64,000 nucleotides of DNA from Bacteroidales bacterium UBA3810 (GTDB lineage Bacteria; Bacteroidota; Bacteroidia; Bacteroidales; Paludibacteraceae). Positions 1 through 7,658 of the stretch are shown here, piece after piece. How positions within the stretch are numbered: position 1 is the first letter of the stretch; each line of letters opens with the position of its first letter. The stretch lies in the NCBI GenBank assembly GCA_002368645.1, contig DFEE01000020.1, positions 179,320 through 243,319 on the forward strand, read 5' to 3'. The translations under genes and the position numbers were made by a program. The notes beneath the pieces are model-generated. The model ran no database searches, had not been told where the DNA came from, and saw only the letters and a program-made list of their open reading frames with translations.

Positions 1-502
1 AAACCATCAATGCCATCATTATCCCCAACACACCTGCCCACATCCAAGCATGACGTTCCTCAACTGCTTTCAGGTACCGCTGAAATGCCCATAACCAGCC
101 TGTCCCGAATAGGAGGAGAGGAGCATCCGGTGTTGTCATAAACCCTGCGGCATTAAACATCGCCAAACTACCCGCAATGACATAAAAGGTATAAATTACA
201 CCCCTATCCCATAGGAAACCCCGGCTTTCAAGTCGCTCTTTTACTATCGCACCTAAGCCCAATACGGTCAAGCCATGGCATAATACCGTCACTATACGCA
301 CTTGCAGATTGCCTATAGGCAAAAGTATTTTGCTTAGTCCTATCCACAGAGCCACCATAGGCGGATGTGCTCTATAGCCCCAAGCCATGTGCTCGCTCCA
401 TAGCCAATAGTAACTTTCGTCCGCGTGCATCTCCATCAGTACCGCTGTCACTACATTCAGTACGAGCCACACTACCCATAATATCCAAAACGGCTTCTTC
501 AT
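1..502 (-). CDS. GT39/ArnT-like membrane glycosyltransferase, N-terminal part (cut by window edge)
   Basis: Reading the minus strand from the ATG at 500-502 gives an open frame that runs off the left edge (167 residues visible). It begins MKKPFWILWVVWLVLNVV, a membrane segment, followed by the motif DESYYWLWSEHMAWGY and then AHPPMVALWIG. This acidic loop plus HPPM motif is the signature of the PMT/ArnT (GT39/GT83) family, which transfers sugars from polyprenyl-phosphate donors outside the inner membrane. More hydrophobic segments follow. The start overlaps the tamL stop by one base (TAATG), so the two genes are probably translationally coupled. A polyprenol-phosphate mannose synthase homologue at 25977-26726 could supply its donor; that link is inference. 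Confidence 0.8.
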   Translation of the reverse strand, partial: MKKPFWILWVVWLVLNVVTAVLMEMHADESYYWLWSEHMAWGYRAHPPMVALWIGLSKILLPIGNLQVRIVTVLCHGLTVLGLGAIVKERLESRGFLWDRGVIYTFYVIAGSLAMFNAAGFMTTPDAPLLLFGTGWLWAFQRYLKAVEERHAWMWAGVLGIMMALMV

Positions 503-2679
503 TAGAACGGATAACCTATAGCGAAATGGAGTGTCATATCATCATTCCAACTCAAGCCGTTAGCCGCGGTCCGCCACATCTTGCCGTCATAATTGATACG
601 GGACGGATCGTACAGTTTAACACCAAAATCAATTCGGAAAAGCAGGAAAGTCAAATCCAATCTTAAGCCTATACCATACGACCAAGCTATTTGCTTATAA
701 AAATCCTCGGTAAACGCTCCTCCCGGTTGGGCTTCATACTCGCGAATAGTCCATATATTACCAGCATCCGTAAACGCCGCCAACTCGATAATCGACCACA
801 CCTTCCAACGGTACTCTAAATTGAGATCTAACCGTATATCACCAGCCTGCAAATCATAGGCAGCTCCGGCTGAAATCGGACGATAAGACCCTGGACCTAA
901 GGTTCGCGCCTGCCAGCCGCGCAACGAGTTCGAACCGCCGGAGAAATAGCGCCTTTCAAACGGCACGGCACTCGCATTGAGGTAGGGAACTGCCACGCCG
1001 ATACCGATATGATAAACCAAATGATGCTTCGGCACAATAGTTTGGTTAAAAGTGAAATTGATATCACCCTTCACATACTGAGAATACGGAATCTTGAAAA
1101 GGCTGTAAACGCCTGCCGTATCGGTCGGTAAATTAGCTAATTTAGACAAACCATATAGCGCGTTACCCGCCGTTTCTATCTGGGCATTAAACTCTATATA
1201 AGACCTATCAGGTTGACTCTGACGCTTTCCCGAATAAGTTACATTATACGACCAACCCAAAATAAAGTGGTCTTGATAGGTATATTTAAGGGCAACGGAT
1301 TTATCTATAAATGCCGTCTTAAACTCCGAGGATATCCACGGCAGATATACATAGCTGATATCCACGAAATTGAATCGGTGATACCACCTTGACCGAGGCT
1401 TATGAACCGTGTAATTCAAACCGCCGTTGAAGATATGCCGGGTATATTCATTCGGCCGCCGCTGGAAATGGTAGGTCAAATTGATTTTGAGACTGTTGGG
1501 AAACTGTAATCCCGCATCGGCCTTAACCTCCATAGCGCGATTACCGTTCTGCTGCCAAATATAATTCACACGGCCGTTAATGGATAATTGCTCAGCACCG
1601 TGGAATAAATTACGATTGATATACCCCACGCCGGCTGCAACGCCCCATTCGCCGGCGCTATAGGTTCCTTCCACGTCTGCCGATACGGTATTCATCTTGT
1701 TCTTAGACAGGGTCACTACGCACACCAACTCATTGTTGCCTATATCCGTAAAGGCAATATCTACATACTTGACAGGACCAAGTCCGTTGAGATTGGAATA
1801 AGCCAACTCGACAAGCCTCTCCGAGTACATATCTCCCTCACGTATCGGACAACGGCGACGAAGAACACGCTCGCGAATACGCAGGTTTTGGTCTAAATTA
1901 AAGCGCACGGAAGCTATTCTATACTTGCTATAAATAGTCGCTTTGACACTGTCTGGCAGTTTCTGAAATGCGTCTTGCGTCTTTAGCCTTAATTCCACCT
2001 CGTGAGTACCAAATCCGCTGTCAGCCTCATAAGCCAAGAAGTCCTTATCAAAGTAATAATAGCCCCGTGACCGCATCCTCTCGGCGATACGCTCCCTTTC
2101 ATTGTCCAAAGTCTCGGCATTGAACTGCATGCCTTTATGCACCTCACTCTGACGAGATGTCGCGTATCTTAATAAGTCCGGCTGCTTTAGATCCACATTG
2201 TATTCCCGTATCGTATAGGGCTGATTGGCAGTAATATAATAGGACAACCACACTTTTCTGTCTTTGATTCGCTTGGTCGTGTCAACCTTCGCATTGAAAT
2301 AACCCATATTAAGCATAGCTTTTTGGAGCTGCTCCATAGAAGCAACAGTCTGCTCTTCGTCATAGATAACCGGCGCCTCACCCATTTTGAAGGCATTACG
2401 CTGGTGTCGTTTTTTGGCTTTGGTGGTGGTGTCTATGGGCGCTGTGTTATAGACATGCAACTGAAGTTTCCAGAAACCTAAAATCTCTGAGTTTTGTTTT
2501 TGACGAAGGTAATTATTCAACTTGGTTGTTGACACGGACTTGTCATCAACCACCTTCACCTTTGTTTTGTAAAGTAGTTGCTTATCTTCGGGCACAAACT
2601 TCGTTACATTGCAGCCCGTTAGAGCCACAACGAACAAGACCCAAAGGGTCATCCGTATGGAATGTGCATACCTGCGCAT
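502..2679 (-). CDS. tamL: TamL-like outer-membrane lipoprotein of the Omp85/BamA family
   Basis: A 725-residue protein starting MRRYAHSIRMTLWVLFVV with lipobox LTGC, so Cys23 is the probable lipidation site. Family knowledge: Bacteroidota TamL is the lipidated TamA counterpart that works with TamB in the envelope. The N-terminal half has POTRA-like segments (YTIREYNVDL, IASVRFNLDQN). The second half is a 16-strand-type Omp85 barrel with the hallmark RRYFSGGSNSLRGWQART and GPGSYR, and it ends in a terminal Phe (HFAIGYPF), typical of BAM substrates. The frame stays open 25 codons upstream, but a promoter at 2692-2723 puts the transcript start near 2686, so the ATG at 2677-2679 is chosen. It is divergent from trmH and coupled to the GT39-like gene downstream. 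Confidence 0.85.
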   Translation of the reverse strand: MRRYAHSIRMTLWVLFVVALTGCNVTKFVPEDKQLLYKTKVKVVDDKSVSTTKLNNYLRQKQNSEILGFWKLQLHVYNTAPIDTTTKAKKRHQRNAFKMGEAPVIYDEEQTVASMEQLQKAMLNMGYFNAKVDTTKRIKDRKVWLSYYITANQPYTIREYNVDLKQPDLLRYATSRQSEVHKGMQFNAETLDNERERIAERMRSRGYYYFDKDFLAYEADSGFGTHEVELRLKTQDAFQKLPDSVKATIYSKYRIASVRFNLDQNLRIRERVLRRRCPIREGDMYSERLVELAYSNLNGLGPVKYVDIAFTDIGNNELVCVVTLSKNKMNTVSADVEGTYSAGEWGVAAGVGYINRNLFHGAEQLSINGRVNYIWQQNGNRAMEVKADAGLQFPNSLKINLTYHFQRRPNEYTRHIFNGGLNYTVHKPRSRWYHRFNFVDISYVYLPWISSEFKTAFIDKSVALKYTYQDHFILGWSYNVTYSGKRQSQPDRSYIEFNAQIETAGNALYGLSKLANLPTDTAGVYSLFKIPYSQYVKGDINFTFNQTIVPKHHLVYHIGIGVAVPYLNASAVPFERRYFSGGSNSLRGWQARTLGPGSYRPISAGAAYDLQAGDIRLDLNLEYRWKVWSIIELAAFTDAGNIWTIREYEAQPGGAFTEDFYKQIAWSYGIGLRLDLTFLLFRIDFGVKLYDPSRINYDGKMWRTAANGLSWNDDMTLHFAIGYPF

Positions 2680-2691
2680 AGTTTTAGCGTG

Positions 2692-2723
2692 CAAAATTAA
2701 CATTTTTTTTGGTAATATGCAAA
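2692..2723 (-). promoter_or_regulatory. tamL promoter
   Basis: On the minus strand TTTG (2723-2720, extended as TTTGCATAT) is followed after 20 nt by TAATTTTG (2699-2692), matching the Bacteroidota sigma-ABfr consensus. The expected start near 2686 leaves a leader of only about 7-10 nt. It overlaps the divergent trmH promoter. Confidence 0.65.
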
Positions 2724-2739
2724 TATTTTTGTACTTTTG
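2708..2739 (+). promoter_or_regulatory. trmH promoter
   Basis: TTTG at 2708-2711 and TACTTTTG at 2732-2739, spacer 20 nt. It is interleaved with the oppositely directed tamL promoter, so RNA polymerase binding at the two may be mutually exclusive. Confidence 0.65.
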
Positions 2740-2765
2740 CAGCAAAATTAACAATTTACACGCGA

Positions 2766-3554
2766 ATGCTCCATATCTCCAAAGCCCAAATCAAATTAGT
2801 ACGTTCTTTGCAACTGAAAAAGAACCGTGACGAATTTTCCCTTTTTGTCGCAGAAGGCAATAAATGTATTGAAGAACTCAGCAAGGTCTTTAAGCCCTTC
2901 CTCTACATAAAAGAAGAGAGCCACACCGGTTGCCTAAACGCGAACAACTCCGTTACGGCAACGGCAGAGGAAATCCGCCAAATGTCTTCTCTCAAAACAC
3001 CACAAGGCGCCATCGCCATTTTCCATAAACAACCCGCTTCGCCTACCCCCGTCGGCTGCTTAGACGCCAAAACCGCAGCCACTGCGGCAGCGGCACTTAC
3101 GCTGGTGTTGGATGGCGTGCAGGACCCTGGTAATCTGGGCACTATCATCCGCACAGCCGTTTGGTTTGGCGTCACGGAGATTGTATGCTCACCCGATACT
3201 GCGGATTGCTTTGGTCCTAAAGTTGTCCAAGCCACCATGGGAGCATTGGCTCAAGTACATATCACCTACCGCGACCTCCCTTCGTGGCTCGCTTCTGTGC
3301 ACGAAACACCAATCTATGGCACGCTACTTGACGGCAAAAACATATATGATGTCTTGTCCGACAGTCAACAACACGGCAAAGCCGTCATTATTATGGGCTC
3401 CGAAGGCAACGGCATTTCGCCGGCGGTACGTCCGTTCATCACCCACCCCGTTTATATTCCCACGTATGCTGCTGAATGTCACGGCATTGAGTCACTCAAT
3501 GTCGCCATTGCCACCGCTATTACCCTCTCCATCTTCCGCCGTCAACTACCCTGA
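2766..3554 (+). CDS. TrmH/SpoU-family RNA 2'-O-ribose methyltransferase
   Basis: A 262-residue SAM-dependent rRNA/tRNA methyltransferase. The N-terminal substrate-binding part (ISKAQIKLVRSLQLKK, FSLFVAEGNKCIEEL) precedes the trefoil-knot SPOUT domain with its three motifs: LDGVQDPGNLGTIIRTA (about residue 115), IIMGSEGNGIS, and GIESLNVAIATAI near the C-terminus. The start at 2766 lies about 20 nt after the predicted transcript start; upstream in-frame ATGs precede the promoter. Two stretches in the variable N-terminal/linker region, GCLNANNSVTATA and GCLDAKTAATAAAA, are encoded by related GC-rich DNA that recurs elsewhere in the window and look like in-frame repeat insertions. The exact target RNA cannot be told from sequence. 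Confidence 0.9.
   Translation: MLHISKAQIKLVRSLQLKKNRDEFSLFVAEGNKCIEELSKVFKPFLYIKEESHTGCLNANNSVTATAEEIRQMSSLKTPQGAIAIFHKQPASPTPVGCLDAKTAATAAAALTLVLDGVQDPGNLGTIIRTAVWFGVTEIVCSPDTADCFGPKVVQATMGALAQVHITYRDLPSWLASVHETPIYGTLLDGKNIYDVLSDSQQHGKAVIIMGSEGNGISPAVRPFITHPVYIPTYAAECHGIESLNVAIATAITLSIFRRQLP
2926..2966 (+). repeat. GC-rich dispersed element, copy 1 (inside trmH)
   Basis: Begins CCGGTTGCCTAAACGC and ends GTTACGGCAACGGCA. It aligns with copy 2 (3051-3095) across most of its length and is read in frame as TGCLNANNSVTATA. Confidence 0.5.
3051..3095 (+). repeat. GC-rich dispersed element, copy 2 (inside trmH)
   Basis: Begins GTCGGCTGCTTAGACGC and ends CACTGCGGCAGCGGCA. It is partly self-complementary: GGCTGC pairs with GCAGCC 15 nt later. 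It is read in frame as VGCLDAKTAATAAAA, just before the first SPOUT motif. Confidence 0.55.
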
Positions 3555-3590
3555 TGCAGTCCGCTACCCGACACGCAAAATCAAGGTATA

Positions 3591-3660
3591 GTACCGTAAC
3601 TGCAACGCACAATAAACGCACAATAAACGCACAATAAACGGACAATAAACGGACAATTCA
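3591..3660 (+). repeat. Dispersed 70-bp element with 11-mer tandem repeats, copy 1
   Basis: A 14-nt head (GTACCGTAACTGCA) followed by about five units of CGsACAATAAA, ending CGGACAATTCA. It aligns without gaps to 62501-62570 with 65 of 70 positions identical. Three of the five differences are C/G changes at the same position of the 11-mer (third base of CGsAC). Confidence 0.85.
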
Positions 3661-3767
3661 TTCGACTTCACCTATACATAAAGCACTTCTTATCGAATGG
3701 TAAGTGCTGAATTTTTCTTTTTGCAAGTAACCAAAGTGCCTAATAATGCAGAAATTTTGCACTTTTA

Positions 3768-3799
3768 TTTGCGTATTATAAAAAATAGTCGTATCTTTG
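3768..3799 (+). promoter_or_regulatory. Promoter of the BspA-like gene
   Basis: TTTG at 3768-3771 and TATCTTTG at 3792-3799, spacer 20 nt. Transcription should begin near 3806, giving a leader of about 234 nt. Confidence 0.75.
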
Positions 3800-3805
3800 C
3801 GCAGT

Positions 3806-4039
3806 TTTTTGTGTTATAAGTGATTAAGCGCAATGCTGAGCCCGAGAAATAATCGTCGAATTGCTATCTCGCCCGCATGGGGGGGTATTCGCAGACTTTG
3901 ACGTAAACAATACACAAATAGTACCGGTTTCCAACGGTGCCACATTAGTGTAAGCAGTACTTGACACTCGTCAGGTGCTGCTTCTCTTTGTTTTATTAAC
4001 ATTAAAAGTTGTGCACGACACACATTAGTGCAATTGCTT
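3806..4039 (+). promoter_or_regulatory. Long structured 5' leader of the BspA-like gene
   Basis: The leader contains a 12-bp hairpin with G-U pairs (arms 3954-3965 and 3970-3981, loop ACTC) and a shorter stem (GTACCG 3921-3926 with CGGTGC 3935-3940). The decamer CACATTAGTG occurs at 3941-3950 and again exactly 80 nt later at 4021-4030, beside the start codon. I do not recognise a known riboswitch class. The length and pairing suggest post-transcriptional control, but that is inference. Confidence 0.45.
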
Positions 4040-4783
4040 ATGAGAAAAATCTTAACATTACTCATTGTGGTTTTCGTGGCAATCAGCCTGCAGGCTCAGA
4101 CGAGCGGCACATGCGGCGACAACCTCAACTGGTCGTACAACGAGACCACGAAAACCCTGACCATCACCGGCACGGGAGCCATGACGGATTATGCTGCAGC
4201 TGCCGACAGACCTTGGCATACTTTCCGCGCTGACGTCGAATCCATTGTAGTGCCCGATGGATTAACAAATATCGGTGCGTATGCATTCCAAGGCTGCAAA
4301 ATGGTAAATTTTACTATACCTGAAAGTGTCACGTCTATTGGCAACTATGCTTTTTACTATTGTACCGCATTAACGGCGATTGACATTCCTGCCGGAGTAA
4401 CGTCCATAGGAAATTTTGCGTTTAGGAGTAGTGCTTTGGTATCGGTTAATCTTCATGAAGGCCTGACATCTATAGGAGTTGCCGCCTTTAATGGTTGCAA
4501 GGCATTAACGACAATTAACCTTCCTACAGGAGTGACGTCTCTCGGAGAGGATGTTTTTGGGGGGTGTACAGCTTTGACAAATATTACAATTCCAGGTACA
4601 TTATCAACCATTCCTGTACGAGCATTCGGCAATGATACCTTATTGACCACAGTTGTACTATCGGAAGGCGTAACGGCTATTCAATACAATGCTTTCTCCA
4701 AATGTAAACGGCTTTCCTCTATTAATATTCCGGAGAGGTTACCAGTGTGGTTGCGGGTGCCTTTGATTCAAACCATGCGATAG
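4040..4783 (+). CDS. BspA-type LRR secreted protein, 5' part before a frameshift
   Basis: Starts at the ATG at 4040 with a clear signal peptide, MRKILTLLIVVFVAISLQA, cut before QTSGTCG. A short N-terminal unit (LNWSYNETTKTLTITGTG) precedes about seven 23-residue BspA/Treponema LRR repeats of the type LTSIGVAAFNGCKALTTINLP. The natural frame is lost near 4733-4738: after INIPE this frame gives an unrelated tail (RLPVWLRVPLIQTMR), while the +1 frame continues the repeat as VTSVVAGAF. The product is probably a surface or adhesion protein. Read together with 4747-7401 it forms one gene of about 1120 codons. Confidence 0.75.
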   Translation: MRKILTLLIVVFVAISLQAQTSGTCGDNLNWSYNETTKTLTITGTGAMTDYAAAADRPWHTFRADVESIVVPDGLTNIGAYAFQGCKMVNFTIPESVTSIGNYAFYYCTALTAIDIPAGVTSIGNFAFRSSALVSVNLHEGLTSIGVAAFNGCKALTTINLPTGVTSLGEDVFGGCTALTNITIPGTLSTIPVRAFGNDTLLTTVVLSEGVTAIQYNAFSKCKRLSSINIPERLPVWLRVPLIQTMR

Positions 4784-7401
4784 CAGAACCGCTGTATAAT
4801 TCTCACCTGTTTGTCTATTTGCCCGGATCATATGAAGGTGAGTATGTAGTGCCTAATGGAATCTCCGTTATAGCAGGGTATGCGTTTAAGGATCGCGCAA
4901 ATCTGACTTCAGTCATTTTACCGGCGAGTATTGATTCTATCGGAACAGGAGCCTTTGCAGGCGTTTCTTCTTTCAAATACTTAACACTGCTAACTCCAAT
5001 ACCTCCCAAGCATGACTATGTGGTATTCTCCAGCGCATATATGCCTAAGATGGTGTTTGTTCCTTCTGCTGAGGCGTATACGGCGTACACAGGAGACTCG
5101 TTTTGGAATAGCGCCTCGTATCGTGTTGGGTATAATTCCAATGGCATATGCTATACTCTCAATCACGAAGCCCACACCGCCAAAGTGGATTACTTGTCCG
5201 CCTCTGCTACTGAGCAAGCAGATTATGTCACCGGCGCGATTGAGATACCCTCCGCGCTGAATATCTATGGCACTACCTACACCGTGAATGCTGTCGGAAG
5301 AGCGGCCTTTTATGGCTGTACAGGGCTTACTGAGATTACCCTGCCTGCGACCATTGATACGCTTTATGCTCAATGCTTCAAGAACTGCAGCAGCCTGACC
5401 AAAATTACCATGCTTGCTGACCATCCTGCCATTCTGCAACATGATAACGGTTATGAGGAGTACTTCGATGGCACGAACAGCAATCTGATGTTCTATGTGC
5501 CTGCCGCTAATTTCAATGCCTACAAGCAAAGTGCCCAATGGGTAGCAAGGACCATTGTGCAGGATAAAATCCGTCCGATTGAGGATGTAGAACTTTTCAC
5601 TGTCACATTCTATTATCGCAACATAAACTTTGGCACCAACTATACCGGTGACGGCACCGAGATTCGTTTCAACTCAGTTCATGCCGGTTATGCTGCGCAA
5701 AAAGTGGTAGCAGGTCAGCCTGCCATCGAGCCGGAACCGCTTTATCCGGTTGCCGATGCCAATTATCCATGGGGACCTATACCTACCGGCTATTCCTACG
5801 CCGGTTGGGAAGAGGATTTCTCAGCTGTCACTTCGGATATGAAAATCCATACGCGTTATGTGGCTAATCCATATACCGTTACCTTCAAAAACTACAATGA
5901 CACCGTTCTGGAGGAAGCGCTCTTTGAGTACGGCACCGTTCCTTTCTACAGCAAAGGCACACCCTATCGCGCCACCGATGCGGAATATTCCTATGAGTTC
6001 TTAGGATGGGTGAGCTCCGTTACCGGACAAACGGTTCAAGTGTTGCCGGAGGTGACTGGAAATGTTACCTATACTGCTGTCTATTCGCAAGTGGACCGCC
6101 AATACACGATCACGTTTGAGGACGGCAACGGCAATGTGCTGCAACAGAGCGATTGGCAGAAGAATGTGATGCCTGTCTATTCAGGCGAAACACCGACCAA
6201 AGAAGGTTTGGTCTTCTACGGCTGGTCACCTGAGTTGCTGCCTGCCACAGCAGATGCTACCTACACACCTGTCTTCCGTGCTCGCATCATCTTCAACGAT
6301 GAATGGGGTCACGAATGGCAGAACAGCCTCTGGGAACTTGGCGCTACTCCTGTTTATTCCGGCGAAACGCCATATAAAGATGCAGATGCGCAGTATACCT
6401 ATACCTTCAGCGAGTGGCCCACCATCAGCCCTGCTACTACAGGCACTACCTACACCGCTGTCTTTGACAAGACGCTCCGCAAATACCGTATTGCTTTCTT
6501 CAACGGCGAGCAACTGCTGCAAGACGAGCAATTGGACTATGGCACCATGCCGGAATACAAAGGAGAAGATCTTACTTATACCGCCGAAGGCGTTAAGTAC
6601 AACCATGTGGGTTGGACTCCTGAACTTCACGCTGTCACCGGCGAGCAATTCTATTACGCCCGTTTCTCCGAGGTGGCACGCCATTTCGTAATCTTCTATG
6701 ACTGCGATGGTATCACCGAACTTCAGAAAGGCTATGTAGAAGAAGGTCAGGATGCTGTGGCGCCGACCGAGTCGCAGCAAGCCGGCTCCATCATAACCGG
6801 TTGGGACAAAGACTTTACCAACGTGCAGAGCGACCTGTATGTATATGCCGTTTGCGAACTGGAGAAATATACCGTTTCCCTCTCCGCCGAGAATGGCTCT
6901 ATTGCCGTCACCGACGAGAATCAAGCCCCTGTGGACATCTCTCAGCCCGTAGAGTACGGTACTGTCCTTACGCTGGTGGCGACCGCTGACGAGGGCTTTG
7001 TCTTTGACCAATGGAGTGATGCTCACGCGGAAAACACCCGACACATCACCGTCACAGGCGACATCACCTTGTCCGCGTTGTTCAAAGTGCGCACGCTGCA
7101 AGTAGTCTTTGTGGACTGGGATGACTCTGTCCTCAAAGAAGCACAGACTGTCAACTATGGTGAAGCCGCTGTTGCCCCCGCAGACCCGACGCGTGAAGGT
7201 TATATCTTCACCGGCTGGGATAAGGACTTCTCTTCCGTCAAGACCGACCTTACAGTTAAAGCGCGCTACGAGGAAGCAACCGGCATTGAGGATATCCTTG
7301 CTCCCGCAGACCAAGCTGCTAAATTGGTGCTGGACGGCGTACTGTACATCATCCGTCCCGACGGCGCTATCTATAACGCCCAAGGCATGAGAGTACAATA
7401 A
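4747..7401 (+). CDS. BspA-type LRR / InlB B-repeat secreted protein, 3' part after the frameshift
   Basis: This frame continues the LRR array (GISVIAGYAFKDRANLTSV; VGRAAFYGCTGLTEITLP). It then carries about seven beta-grasp repeats of the Listeria-Bacteroides (Flg_new/InlB B) type, each with a pattern like YTVTFKNYNDTVLEEALFEY followed by YxFxGW (for example IITGWDKDF and YIFTGWDKDF). One repeat near 6860-7020 is of the related AENGSIAV/FDQWSD kind. The last 40 residues (ATGIEDI then KLVLDGVLYIIRPDG, YNAQGMRVQ) match the tails of two other secreted proteins in this window and may be a sorting signal. Without a start of its own, this part would be made only if the frameshift is bypassed or is a sequencing artefact. 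Confidence 0.75.
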   Translation: MVAGAFDSNHAIAEPLYNSHLFVYLPGSYEGEYVVPNGISVIAGYAFKDRANLTSVILPASIDSIGTGAFAGVSSFKYLTLLTPIPPKHDYVVFSSAYMPKMVFVPSAEAYTAYTGDSFWNSASYRVGYNSNGICYTLNHEAHTAKVDYLSASATEQADYVTGAIEIPSALNIYGTTYTVNAVGRAAFYGCTGLTEITLPATIDTLYAQCFKNCSSLTKITMLADHPAILQHDNGYEEYFDGTNSNLMFYVPAANFNAYKQSAQWVARTIVQDKIRPIEDVELFTVTFYYRNINFGTNYTGDGTEIRFNSVHAGYAAQKVVAGQPAIEPEPLYPVADANYPWGPIPTGYSYAGWEEDFSAVTSDMKIHTRYVANPYTVTFKNYNDTVLEEALFEYGTVPFYSKGTPYRATDAEYSYEFLGWVSSVTGQTVQVLPEVTGNVTYTAVYSQVDRQYTITFEDGNGNVLQQSDWQKNVMPVYSGETPTKEGLVFYGWSPELLPATADATYTPVFRARIIFNDEWGHEWQNSLWELGATPVYSGETPYKDADAQYTYTFSEWPTISPATTGTTYTAVFDKTLRKYRIAFFNGEQLLQDEQLDYGTMPEYKGEDLTYTAEGVKYNHVGWTPELHAVTGEQFYYARFSEVARHFVIFYDCDGITELQKGYVEEGQDAVAPTESQQAGSIITGWDKDFTNVQSDLYVYAVCELEKYTVSLSAENGSIAVTDENQAPVDISQPVEYGTVLTLVATADEGFVFDQWSDAHAENTRHITVTGDITLSALFKVRTLQVVFVDWDDSVLKEAQTVNYGEAAVAPADPTREGYIFTGWDKDFSSVKTDLTVKARYEEATGIEDILAPADQAAKLVLDGVLYIIRPDGAIYNAQGMRVQ

Positions 7402-7422
7402 TAGTATCGACTCTCTCTCTCT

Positions 7423-7456
7423 GACCGTCACGCTTCACCGCGTGGCGGTCTTTTTG
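7423..7456 (+). terminator. Terminator after the BspA-like gene
   Basis: GACCGTCACG (7423-7432) pairs with CGTGGCGGTC (7441-7450) with one G-U pair, and a T-run follows. It sits about 20 nt after the stop codon. Confidence 0.8.
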
Positions 7457-7609
7457 TATATCTACTCACTTCATCCATATCTTCTGGCTCTTTTCTTTCG
7501 TTCATTCCGCTGCATGAGATGCGGCTTTCCTTCTTTTATTGCGCCTGCATCTAATGCGGGCAACCAAGATAACTAATATTCCCCTTTTTCCATGAAAAAT
7601 ATAAATAAA

Positions 7610-7641
7610 TTTGCATATTCTGAAAAAAAGTCGTATCTTTG
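7610..7641 (+). promoter_or_regulatory. Promoter of the dxs-trkAH operon
   Basis: TTTGCATAT starting at 7610 and TATCTTTG at 7634-7641, spacer 20 nt. The predicted transcript start near 7648 leaves only about 11 nt before the dxs ATG. Confidence 0.75.
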
Positions 7642-7658
7642 CGCGCTATTTTGGCTCT

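Larger units (their letters stand above)
3555..4039. other. Intergenic region between trmH and the BspA-like gene
   Basis: No gene seen. It holds a 70-bp dispersed 11-mer repeat element (3591-3660), a strong promoter (3768-3799) and a structured leader of about 230 nt. No convincing terminator for trmH was found. Confidence 0.6.

Noticed and set aside
3605..3660. Possible CRISPR array
   Set aside because: Units are 11 bp and contiguous with no spacers; no cas genes adjoin.
6226..7431. Long antisense ORF (401 codons) opposite the BspA-like gene
   Set aside because: It is a shadow of the coding strand: no homology-like motifs, no promoter, and repeats of the sense gene explain its openness.
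7611..7658. Earlier dxs start
   Set aside because: It lies inside the promoter, upstream of the expected transcript start.
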